Below are positions 8,600-15,246 of a DNA stretch of 64,000 nucleotides, piece by piece (position 1 is the stretch's first letter; each line of letters starts with the position of its first letter). Origin of the DNA: Clostridiales bacterium (GTDB lineage: Bacteria; Bacillota; Clostridia; Saccharofermentanales; Saccharofermentanaceae); assembly GCA_017962145.1 (NCBI GenBank), contig JAGCVX010000009.1, positions 62,001 through 126,000 of the forward strand. The letters are read 5' to 3'. The notes under the pieces were generated by a model. The model was not told the DNA's origin. It ran no database searches and saw only the letters and a list, made by a program, of their open reading frames with translations. Made by a program: the position numbers and the translations under genes.

Positions 8600-9394
8600 T
8601 CACGAAACAGAAAGAAGATAACCGAGAATCGAGGCTGCCGAAGCTGCGTTCAGGGACTCTGCTTTCCCTTTCATTTCTATCTTAACAAGTATATCACATT
8701 GCGAAGATGTCGAGTCAGTTAATCCGTTTGCTTCATTACCGATCCAAAGTGCCGCACGGTCCGGGAAAACGGCGCCCTGCAGTGCATTTCCATGAAGATG
8801 GGCACCGATCGAAGAAATCGAATTTTCTTTTAAAAGTGCCAGGATCTTCTCTGAACCGGACATGGAGATCAACGGGATATGAAAACACGATCCCATCGAA
8901 GCGCGAAGTACTTTCTCGTTAAAGGGATCGACCGAATCTTCAGTAAAGATTACCGCGTCAAATGCAAATGCGTCGGCCATGCGGATGATCGTGCCCATGT
9001 TTCCGGGATCCTGAAGATGCTCGAGAACGATATATCTGCATCTTCCCTCCGCCTTGATGCCGTTATCCGGATATACCGGTGCATCAACTACCATCGCCAC
9101 GCCCTGCGGATTGACGGTACTGCTCAGACGAGAAAACAGATCTTCGCTGAAAACCAGCACTTCTGCATCTTTCAAAGAAGCATACTTTTCACACCACGCA
9201 TCCCAAAGCGCGACTTTATCCGAACGAAGGATCAGGATCGATGGAACAAGACCACTTACCAACGCATCTTCGCATAAACGCAAACCCTCGATAAAAACCT
9301 TTCCCTGCGCCCGCGCGACCTTACGGTCGTGCAGCGCGGCAACAGATCGGTATCGAGGGTTTTCTTTGCTTTTTATCTCTATAAAGCGATCCAC
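8600..9394 (-). CDS. TrmH/SpoU-family RNA 2'-O-methyltransferase
   Basis: The three SPOUT motifs are present: LQDPGNMGTIIRMADAF, LWIGNEANGL and KAESLNAASAASILGYL. Together they form the trefoil-knot SAM site that methylates ribose 2'-OH groups in rRNA or tRNA. An N-terminal substrate-binding domain (RGKVFIEGLRL-like; here QGKVFIEGLRLCEDAL) precedes it. The frame has no ATG close to the expected start; the GTG at 9392-9394 gives 264 aa, a usual length, but lacks a clear ribosome binding site. It begins 10 nt after rplT, so read-through or coupling from the ribosomal-protein operon is likely, an association common in Firmicutes. The exact target nucleotide is unknown. Confidence 0.88.
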   Translation of the reverse strand: MDRFIEIKSKENPRYRSVAALHDRKVARAQGKVFIEGLRLCEDALVSGLVPSILILRSDKVALWDAWCEKYASLKDAEVLVFSEDLFSRLSSTVNPQGVAMVVDAPVYPDNGIKAEGRCRYIVLEHLQDPGNMGTIIRMADAFAFDAVIFTEDSVDPFNEKVLRASMGSCFHIPLISMSGSEKILALLKENSISSIGAHLHGNALQGAVFPDRAALWIGNEANGLTDSTSSQCDILVKIEMKGKAESLNAASAASILGYLLSVS

Positions 9395-9404
9395 GAAGCA
9401 GAAA

Positions 9405-9758
9405 TTAAAGAGCTGCCTTTGCCTGCTCGCAGAGCTTTGCAAAACCGTTCGGATCAGTGATAGCGATATCAGACAGAACCTTACGATCGAGTGCGATATC
9501 AGCCTTCTTCAGACCATTCATAAAACGGCTGTAAGAAAGACCATTTACACGGCAAGCCGCATTGATTCTCTGGATCCAGAGCTTTCTGAAATCTCTCTTC
9601 TTAGCCTTTCTGTCACGGTAAGCATAAGCACCGGACTTCATGACCTGCTGGTTTGCAACCTTAAACAGCTTGCTCTTGTGACCGAAGTAACCCTTGGCCT
9701 GCTTCAAAATCTTATGATGACGCGCTCTTGTGCGCATACCTCTTTTAACTCTAGACAT
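9405..9758 (-). CDS. rplT: Ribosomal protein L20
   Basis: A 117-aa, strongly basic protein with the typical L20 sequence ([20 protein letters not shown], then [20 protein letters not shown]). L20 is needed for early assembly of the 50S subunit and, in Bacillus, also represses its own operon by binding the infC leader RNA. GGGAGG precedes the ATG. It lies 43 nt after rpmI in the conserved infC-rpmI-rplT order. Confidence 0.98.
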   Translation of the reverse strand: MSRVKRGMRTRARHHKILKQAKGYFGHKSKLFKVANQQVMKSGAYAYRDRKAKKRDFRKLWIQRINAACRVNGLSYSRFMNGLKKADIALDRKVLSDIAITDPNGFAKLCEQAKAAL

Positions 9759-9801
9759 GGTATTTTACCTCCCGAATTCTTTAATCACTCTTACTTACAT
9801 C

Positions 9802-9999
9802 TTATTTGTACGGAACCATCGTCTTGACGATCTTAGCGTTCGCAGCTGCGCAAACAGCAGTATGACGAAGATGTCTCATTCTCTTGGACGGTCTCTTGCT
9901 CAAGATGTGGCGACGGAAAGCCTGGGAGTACAAAACCTTACCGGTACCCGTTACCTTAAATCTTTTCTTAGATGAACTGTGTGTTTTCTGCTTAGGCAT
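9802..9999 (-). CDS. rpmI: Ribosomal protein L35
   Basis: A 65-aa basic protein beginning [20 protein letters not shown] and ending in the usual [16 protein letters not shown] segment. It is a small structural protein of the 50S subunit. It is placed between infC and rplT as in nearly all bacteria, with a GGAGG ribosome binding site just upstream of the ATG. Confidence 0.98.
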   Translation of the reverse strand: MPKQKTHSSSKKRFKVTGTGKVLYSQAFRRHILSKRPSKRMRHLRHTAVCAAANAKIVKTMVPYK

Positions 10000-10024
10000 T
10001 TTTCTATTTCCTCCTTAATCACAA

Positions 10025-10546
10025 TCAGTTTTTCTTCGGAGCCAGGAACATGACCATGTTTCTGCCCTCTATCTTGGCCGGCTTGTCGATCTGGCCGAAT
10101 TCAGCACAAAGCTGTGCGAACTTCTCCATTACAGCGTAACCCTGATTCTGATAAGCCATCTCACGGCCACGGAACTTCACGATTACCTTTACTCTGTTTC
10201 CATCTTTCAAGAAACGACATGCGTTCTTCGTCTTGACATTCAGATCGTGGTCTTCAGTGGTCAGCTTCATACCGACTTCCTTTGTTTCGATCACTTTCTG
10301 ATTCTTACGGGCTTCCTTCTCCCTTTTAGCCTGCTCGAACAGATACTTGCCGTAGTCCATCACTTTGCAGACCGGGTTGTCCGGGTTATTCGCGATAAGT
10401 ACAAGATCCAGTCCTGCCAATTCAGCCGCTTTTCTAGCCTGCTCGATCGGAACGATACCGACCATCGTACCATCTGCATCAATCAGTCGCACCTTTTCAA
10501 AACGAATCTCTTCGTTGATAGGCTGCCCATTCGTTTGTCTGGCGAT
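10025..10546 (-). CDS. infC: Translation initiation factor IF-3, apparent AUC start
   Basis: IF-3 keeps the 30S subunit free and proofreads start-codon selection. The conventional reading begins at GTG 10490-10492 (VRLIDADGTMVGIVPIE), which would remove part of the N-domain. Upstream in the same frame the sequence reads ARQTNGQPINEEIRFEK, which is conserved IF-3 sequence, and it begins at ATC (10544-10546) exactly nine bases after AAGGAGG (10556-10562). No ATG, GTG or TTG in this frame fits. infC genes in other bacteria are known for AUU/AUC starts, which allow IF-3 to lower its own synthesis, so an AUC start giving 173 aa is my call. C-domain motifs such as KVIVKFRGREMAY are intact. Confidence 0.93.
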   Translation of the reverse strand: MARQTNGQPINEEIRFEKVRLIDADGTMVGIVPIEQARKAAELAGLDLVLIANNPDNPVCKVMDYGKYLFEQAKREKEARKNQKVIETKEVGMKLTTEDHDLNVKTKNACRFLKDGNRVKVIVKFRGREMAYQNQGYAVMEKFAQLCAEFGQIDKPAKIEGRNMVMFLAPKKN

Positions 10547-10684
10547 AAGAACACACCTCCTTCATACAAAAACGGAGTGAAACTTTCCGCTTCACTCCGT
10601 TATAACTTACTTTAAATAAGCCACATTCGTGAACCTCTTCGCAAATACTTGAGGTGAGAAGCGGAAACTCCTACTTGCTGTAAC
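10547..10684 (-). promoter_or_regulatory. Probable L20-type autoregulatory leader of infC-rpmI-rplT
   Basis: The transcript between the promoter and infC carries two mutually exclusive structures. The segment TTTCCGCTTC (minus strand, 10658-10667) is the exact reverse complement of GAAGCGGAAA (10584-10593), which lies in the 3' flank and loop of the terminator hairpin at 10568-10601. Pairing of the two would dissolve the terminator; release would allow it. This is the layout of the known Firmicutes L20 leader, where L20 binding favours termination. Assignment to that family is inference, because no covariance search was run. Confidence 0.7.
10568..10601 (-). terminator. Attenuator hairpin in the infC leader
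   Basis: ACGGAGTGAA pairs with TTCACTCCGT in a perfect 10-bp stem around a 9-nt loop, followed on the minus strand by five T residues. It ends only about 6 nt before the infC ribosome binding site, which makes it an attenuator, not an end-of-operon terminator. Confidence 0.85.
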
Positions 10685-10690
10685 TTCAAC

Positions 10691-10719
10691 ATAATACATA
10701 TTGAAATGTACCTTGTCAA
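10691..10719 (-). promoter_or_regulatory. Strong sigma-A promoter of the infC operon
   Basis: TTGACA (10714-10719) and TATTAT (10691-10696) are separated by exactly 17 bases on the minus strand. Transcription should begin near 10684, leaving a leader of about 138 nt before infC. Confidence 0.88.
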
Positions 10720-10754
10720 GTAGTCTCCGCGAAAAAATCACGAATTTTCAGGCA

Positions 10755-11150
10755 TCAGTACGGATCACCAAATCCGGACGGCATCAGGGCGATGATAAAT
10801 GCCAGGAAGTTTCCTACTACCGGCAGTAAGAAGACCAGTGCATACCACTTAGAAAGGCAGGCATCATTCATTCTTCTGAAGAATGCAGAAAGCTGCATAA
10901 CAGTAAGAATCAGATAAAGAATACCATACGCCAGGAAATATCCGATGCCTCTCGGTCCGCTGTTTACACCGATAATCGTCAGGAAGATACTTCCGATAAA
11001 ACCGATCGCGAAGGACGAGATCCATGTGCATCCGAAATACTGCATACGACTAAGTACGCCGTCTCGGATATTGAGGATATCGCCCCAGAAATCCGCCAGG
11101 TCTTCCAGCGTGATCAAGCCACTGGCCATGAGAATAATAAAAAGAATCAT
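10755..11150 (-). CDS. DUF805 membrane protein
   Basis: A 131-aa protein with three or four hydrophobic segments and the DUF805 signature: an amphipathic start with LSRMQYFGCTW, later QLSAFFRRMNDACLSKWYAL and a terminal VVGNFLAFIIALMPS. DUF805 proteins are widespread inner-membrane proteins without an assigned role. The neighbouring gene upstream is a diverged copy. A minus-strand hairpin AGCGC/GCGCT lies between the two copies but has no clear T-run. Confidence 0.75.
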   Translation of the reverse strand: MILFIILMASGLITLEDLADFWGDILNIRDGVLSRMQYFGCTWISSFAIGFIGSIFLTIIGVNSGPRGIGYFLAYGILYLILTVMQLSAFFRRMNDACLSKWYALVFLLPVVGNFLAFIIALMPSGFGDPY

Positions 11151-11214
11151 ACTATACCTCCATATTTTAGCGCTTTGCGCTTAAATAACTACCCTGAACC
11201 TTGCGCATCGCGCA

Positions 11215-11640
11215 TCAGTAATACCTGTTCACACCCCAGCCGGTCGGAAGGGCTGCAATAAGTGTTGCAAATGCATTTCCTACGATCGGCAGCAAAAAGA
11301 TCAGTCCTACCCACTTGGTGCAGTCTGCATCATTCATACGACGCAGAAAGCCGGAAAGCTGGATCGGTGTACATACAAGCCAGACCAGACCGTAAATGAA
11401 ATACTCCTGATTCTTCTCCTTCATATGTAAAAAACTGATCTGCCCTTTCGTGCTGATCATCAAAAAGACCAGAATGATAGCTAAAATCACACAAGCCATA
11501 CCCATCAGGAGCGAAGTGCATACATAATAGGATCTGCGGTCCAAAGTTCCGTTCTTGATATTAAAGAATTCAGAAAGAAACTCTGAAAAATCTCCTTTTT
11601 CAAGAAGACTCAGCCAGAAGTACCAGCTAAAACCATGCAT
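11215..11640 (-). CDS. DUF805 membrane protein, tandem paralogue
   Basis: A 141-aa relative of the next gene downstream: both contain a (Q)LSxFxRRMNDA motif, then KWxxLxFLLPxVGN and an ALP/ALMP ending. I start at ATG 11638-11640 (MHGFSWYF) because a GGGGGAGG ribosome binding site precedes it by about 7 nt; 15 residues of the longer frame are then untranslated. A tandem duplication is the simplest origin. Function unknown. Its promoter must share the 214-bp region before the divergent aminotransferase. Confidence 0.72.
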   Translation of the reverse strand: MHGFSWYFWLSLLEKGDFSEFLSEFFNIKNGTLDRRSYYVCTSLLMGMACVILAIILVFLMISTKGQISFLHMKEKNQEYFIYGLVWLVCTPIQLSGFLRRMNDADCTKWVGLIFLLPIVGNAFATLIAALPTGWGVNRYY

Positions 11641-11743
11641 ACTTCCACCTCCCCCAAGACAAAACAAAGCATGGCTTATCAACACAAATTGATAATATCA
11701 CTACTTCTTTTATCAGTAAATCTAACCAGGCAATATGCAAATG

Positions 11744-11793
11744 ATTCTATTTCGCTCACGGGAGCAAAATAGAATTATAAAATGTGCTATAAT
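11744..11793 (+). promoter_or_regulatory. Extended -10 promoter with upstream inverted repeat
   Basis: TATAAT at 11788-11793 is preceded by TG one base upstream, an extended -10 element, with no good -35 box. In the place of the -35 lies an inverted repeat: ATTCTATTTCGCTC (11744-11757) and its near-complement (11762-11775), 13 of 14 pairs. That position suits an operator for a repressor or activator of the aminotransferase, or a dyad serving both divergent genes; the regulator is not identified. Confidence 0.6.
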
Positions 11794-11854
11794 CCATTTT
11801 ATTAGTTTGAAACAACGAAAATTGTATCCATATCGGAAGAAGGAAGTGAATCAA

Positions 11855-13027
11855 ATGATCTCTAAAGAAATAGAAAACAAACTTTCCGGCGGCTCCCTGA
11901 TCCGTAAGATGTTCGACGAAGGTGCCCGCCTCAAGAAGATCTACGGCGAAGATAAAGTCTTCGATTTCTCGATTGGAAATCCGGACCTCGAACCTCCAAA
12001 GGAAGTAAAAGATGCACTGATCGAGCTGGCGAATGCAGATATCCCGGGCATGCACGGCTACATGGCCAACGCAGGTTATCCGGAAACAAGAAAAGCCATC
12101 GCCGATAAGCTTTCCGCAGAAAGCGGCATGGAGATCGGAATCGACTCCATCTGTATGACATGTGGTGCCGCTTCCGGCATGAACAACATCCTGCGTGCCA
12201 TCATGGAGCAGGACGACGAGATCATCCTTCTGGCTCCTTTCTTCCTGGAATATCTTAACTATATCAGCAACGTACACGGCAAGCCGGTCATCGTAAATAC
12301 CGACCCGGATACGTTCCTTCCTGTCATGTCGGAGATCGAAAAGGCCATCACTCCGAAAACGAAGGCCATCATCATCAACTCTCCGAACAACCCGAGTGGT
12401 GCGATCTATCCGAAGGAAGTACTCGTTGAGCTGAACGCTCTTTTGAAGAAACAGGATCACGTGATCCATGTTATCTCCGACGAGCCGTATATCGATCTGG
12501 CTTACGACGGCATGACGGTTCCTTCTTCACTGTCCGTCTTCGATAACCTGATCGTGTGCTTCTCCTGGAGTAAGTCACTTTCTCTTCCTGGCGAGCGTAT
12601 CGGTTATACATGTGTCAGCCCGAAGCACGAAGACTTCGCACTTCTGACCCAGGCTCTCGTTCTTTGCAACCGTATTCTCGGTGCGGTAAATGCTCCGGCC
12701 CTGATGCAGCGTGTGGTAGCTAAGGCTCTGAACGCCAAGGTCGATGTACCGAACTACGAAAGAAGAAGAAATCTGCTTTATAACATCATCACTGAAGCAG
12801 GTTTCACCTGCACCAAGCCGCAGGGCGCACTTTATCTTTTCATGAAGACGCCGATCGAAGACAATGCATTCTGCGAAGTATGCGCGAAGTATAACGTTCT
12901 GGTCGTTCCGGGTTCTGCATTTAAGCGTGAAGGCTATGTACGCCTGGCATTCTGCGTATCTGAAAAGACGATCACAGGTTCGAAAGATGCATTCGAAGCG
13001 ATCGCCAAAGAACTGAAACTGAAATAA
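11855..13027 (+). CDS. Class I/II PLP-dependent aminotransferase
   Basis: A 390-aa fold-type I aminotransferase. The PLP lysine lies in FSWSKSLSLPGERIGY, the pyridine-ring aspartate in VISDEPYIDL and the substrate-pocket asparagine in INSPNNPSGAIY. The family (aspartate/aromatic-type, AspC/PatA-like) moves amino groups between amino acids and 2-oxo acids; the specific substrate cannot be read from motifs. The start ATG 11855-11857 follows AGGAAG by 8 nt; the 40-residue extension in the longer frame is not coding-like. It is the only plus-strand gene between 2 and 38 kb and meets thiN tail to tail with a 6-nt gap and no terminator. Confidence 0.9.
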   Translation: MISKEIENKLSGGSLIRKMFDEGARLKKIYGEDKVFDFSIGNPDLEPPKEVKDALIELANADIPGMHGYMANAGYPETRKAIADKLSAESGMEIGIDSICMTCGAASGMNNILRAIMEQDDEIILLAPFFLEYLNYISNVHGKPVIVNTDPDTFLPVMSEIEKAITPKTKAIIINSPNNPSGAIYPKEVLVELNALLKKQDHVIHVISDEPYIDLAYDGMTVPSSLSVFDNLIVCFSWSKSLSLPGERIGYTCVSPKHEDFALLTQALVLCNRILGAVNAPALMQRVVAKALNAKVDVPNYERRRNLLYNIITEAGFTCTKPQGALYLFMKTPIEDNAFCEVCAKYNVLVVPGSAFKREGYVRLAFCVSEKTITGSKDAFEAIAKELKLK

Positions 13028-13033
13028 TCGGTT

Positions 13034-13687
13034 TTAAGACTTAATTGAAACAATCACCAGCATGGTTCCGTCAGTCATGTCGAAACCATGCTCTTTTTTT
13101 CCCAAATCAAATTCGTTACTGACTGTAAGCGAAGAACCTACTTCGAGATCTCGTGCAAAGAGCGGATACTTTAATCCTACGGTCGATACAGCCCTCGCGC
13201 CTTTTCCTAAAGGAAGAACGGAGATCACATGATCGGATGTGGCAAATCTCTCCTCTGCTCTCCAGCGGTTCGGACCGCAAAGCGGATAGACCCAGGTATT
13301 CCCGTCGGTAACTGTGATATCGTAGCCCTCTTCTTTTAAACGCATGACCAAAAGAAGATTCGTCATCACATGATCGAGACGTCCGAGAAGCGACGTGATA
13401 AAAAGGATCTTTTTGTCTTTGGGGATCGAAGTCAGGCAAAGCTCGGAATCCGTCATATCCTTTTCTACAGGAAAGAGACGGTGGTCGACCTGATTCTCTT
13501 TAAGCCAGGAAACGGTCTTCTCATCTATGGAATCCATATCTCCCCAGACAGCGTGCGGAAGGATCGAAAGACGGCGCAGCTCATCGGCTCCGCTGTCCGC
13601 ACAGAGGATGTATTCTGCATTTCGGATCGTCTCGGAAAGGCCGGAAAGATCTTTATTCGGACCGCCGGCAATTACGACATAGCACAC
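13034..13687 (-). CDS. thiN: Thiamine pyrophosphokinase
   Basis: Transfers pyrophosphate from ATP to thiamine, making the cofactor TPP directly. The family motifs are clear in 217 aa: ADSGADELRRL, WGDMDSI, FPVEKDMTDSELCL and TSLLGRLDHVMTNL. The start is GTG (13685-13687) with AAGGAG 8 nt upstream, lying within the last 16 nt of rpe, so translation is coupled. thiN after rpe and rsgA at the tail of the prkC cluster is the standard order in Clostridia and Bacilli. Confidence 0.94.
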   Translation of the reverse strand: MCYVVIAGGPNKDLSGLSETIRNAEYILCADSGADELRRLSILPHAVWGDMDSIDEKTVSWLKENQVDHRLFPVEKDMTDSELCLTSIPKDKKILFITSLLGRLDHVMTNLLLVMRLKEEGYDITVTDGNTWVYPLCGPNRWRAEERFATSDHVISVLPLGKGARAVSTVGLKYPLFARDLEVGSSLTVSNEFDLGKKEHGFDMTDGTMLVIVSIKS

Positions 13688-14331
13688 TTGAGAAGCTCCT
13701 TAATTGCTGCTGCATGGTCATCGTTTGAAAAAACAGCACTTCCGGCGACAAGATAATTCGCACCGGCCTTTGCGACGCGGGCTGCGGTCTTTGTGCAGAT
13801 ACCGCCATCGACGGAGATGATGATATCTTTTCCGGATTCATCCGCTGCTTTACGGACTGCGGCGATACGGTCGAGAGATTCTTCCATGAAGCTCTGCCCT
13901 CCAAAACCAGGGCGCACGGACATGATCAGGATAAGATCACATTTAGCTACATAAGGAAGGATCTTTTCGATCGGTGTATCCGGATGGATCGACATACCGG
14001 CACGTTTCCCGAGAGCATGGATCTTATCGATCGCTTCATCGGGATCATCTACGGTTTCGATATGGAACGTGATCATATCCGCACCGGACTTGGCGAATAC
14101 TTCGATGAAATCCAGCGGATTCGTGATCATGAGATGTACATCGAAAATCAGGTTCGTCTGTTTACGGATCGACTGGATCACAGGAATACCGAAAGTAATA
14201 TTCGGAACATAATGCCCGTCCATCACATCGATGTGCAGGAACGTCGTGTCCCCTTCCACCTGCTTGATCTCGTCGGCCAGGTGTCCGAAATCTGCTGAAA
14301 GAATCGATGGTGCAACCACCACATCACTCAT
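13672..14331 (-). CDS. rpe: Ribulose-phosphate 3-epimerase
   Basis: Interconverts ribulose 5-phosphate and xylulose 5-phosphate in the pentose phosphate pathway; relevant to xylose use together with the beta-xylosidase at 52-54 kb. It is a TIM barrel of 219 aa with the metal and catalytic residues visible: SILSADF, LHIDVMDGHYVPN, VHLMI, MSVRPGFGGQSF and SVDGGI. The gene overlaps thiN at its end and follows rsgA by 19 nt. Confidence 0.97.
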   Translation of the reverse strand: MSDVVVAPSILSADFGHLADEIKQVEGDTTFLHIDVMDGHYVPNITFGIPVIQSIRKQTNLIFDVHLMITNPLDFIEVFAKSGADMITFHIETVDDPDEAIDKIHALGKRAGMSIHPDTPIEKILPYVAKCDLILIMSVRPGFGGQSFMEESLDRIAAVRKAADESGKDIIISVDGGICTKTAARVAKAGANYLVAGSAVFSNDDHAAAIKELLKCAMS

Positions 14332-14350
14332 ATCTTCTACACTTCCTTAC

Positions 14351-15238
14351 TTATTTTCCGTATCTTTTTGACTTCTCTATCATTATATCCAAAAATTCGC
14401 GATAGCGTGCAAGTCGTCCTTCCGAAATCTCTGCATTTTCGATCGCGCATCCGGCTTCTCCACGGTGACGGCAGTCCTGAAAACGGCATTGGCCCGCGAT
14501 CTTCAGAAGTTCAGGGTATCCTAAGATCACATCCTCGACCGAAAGACCGATCTCCGCAATATCCAAAGACGAAAAACCGGGCGTGTCGATAAGGAATCCA
14601 TTTTCAAACGGGAAAAGTTCCACATGACGCGTGGTGTGTTTTCCTCGACGAAGACGCTCGCTGATATGACCGACTTCGATCTCGTCCATACCTGTCAGAC
14701 GATGACAGAGTGTGGATTTTCCAACGCCGGACTGACCTGCGATACCTACCGTGTGGCCGGTAAAGATCTCATGGATCAGTTCTTGATCGAGCATCTCTTC
14801 TTTGGAAGAACATACGACACGATAACCAGCAGAAGAATATTCCGTCTTCAGCTCCAGTGCCTTTTCCGTGGAAAGATCGACTTTGGTAAGCCAGATGATC
14901 GGCTCGATATCCAAACTCGCGCAGATGATCAAAAGCTTATCCAGAAGCTTAAGATCCGGCTGGGGATCGATCACGGCCATCGTGATGATGAGAATATCGA
15001 TATTCGCCACGCTCGGACGCACCAGGACATTCTTTCTTTCACGGATATCCTCGATAGTATACGGGATGTCCGGATCGCCGGAAGGTCCCACGGTGCAGAA
15101 ATCACCGACGGTAGGAGTCATCTTTCGGTTACGGAAGATACCTCTCGGCTTGGCAAGTACAAACTCGCCTCCCGACAGCATGATCGTGTAGGCTCCTCCG
15201 ACGCCTTTTGTGATTCTGCCCTCGAATTGACCGTCCAT
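14351..15238 (-). CDS. rsgA: Ribosome small-subunit-dependent GTPase A
   Basis: A circularly permuted GTPase that helps the last steps of 30S maturation. In order: an OB-fold at about 1-70, then the permuted motifs G4 (TKVD), G1 GQSGVGKSTLCHRL and G3 DTPGFSSLD, and a C-terminal zinc site whose cysteines and histidine appear in CRFQDCRHRGEAGC. The 295-aa length is normal. It lies 8 nt after prkC, and in Bacillus the homologue CpgA is phosphorylated by PrkC, so co-transcription with the kinase and phosphatase fits. The only GGAGG is inside prkC, some 17 nt upstream, so initiation probably depends on coupling. Confidence 0.95.
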   Translation of the reverse strand: MDGQFEGRITKGVGGAYTIMLSGGEFVLAKPRGIFRNRKMTPTVGDFCTVGPSGDPDIPYTIEDIRERKNVLVRPSVANIDILIITMAVIDPQPDLKLLDKLLIICASLDIEPIIWLTKVDLSTEKALELKTEYSSAGYRVVCSSKEEMLDQELIHEIFTGHTVGIAGQSGVGKSTLCHRLTGMDEIEVGHISERLRRGKHTTRHVELFPFENGFLIDTPGFSSLDIAEIGLSVEDVILGYPELLKIAGQCRFQDCRHRGEAGCAIENAEISEGRLARYREFLDIMIEKSKRYGK

Positions 15239-15246
15239 CCGATCTA

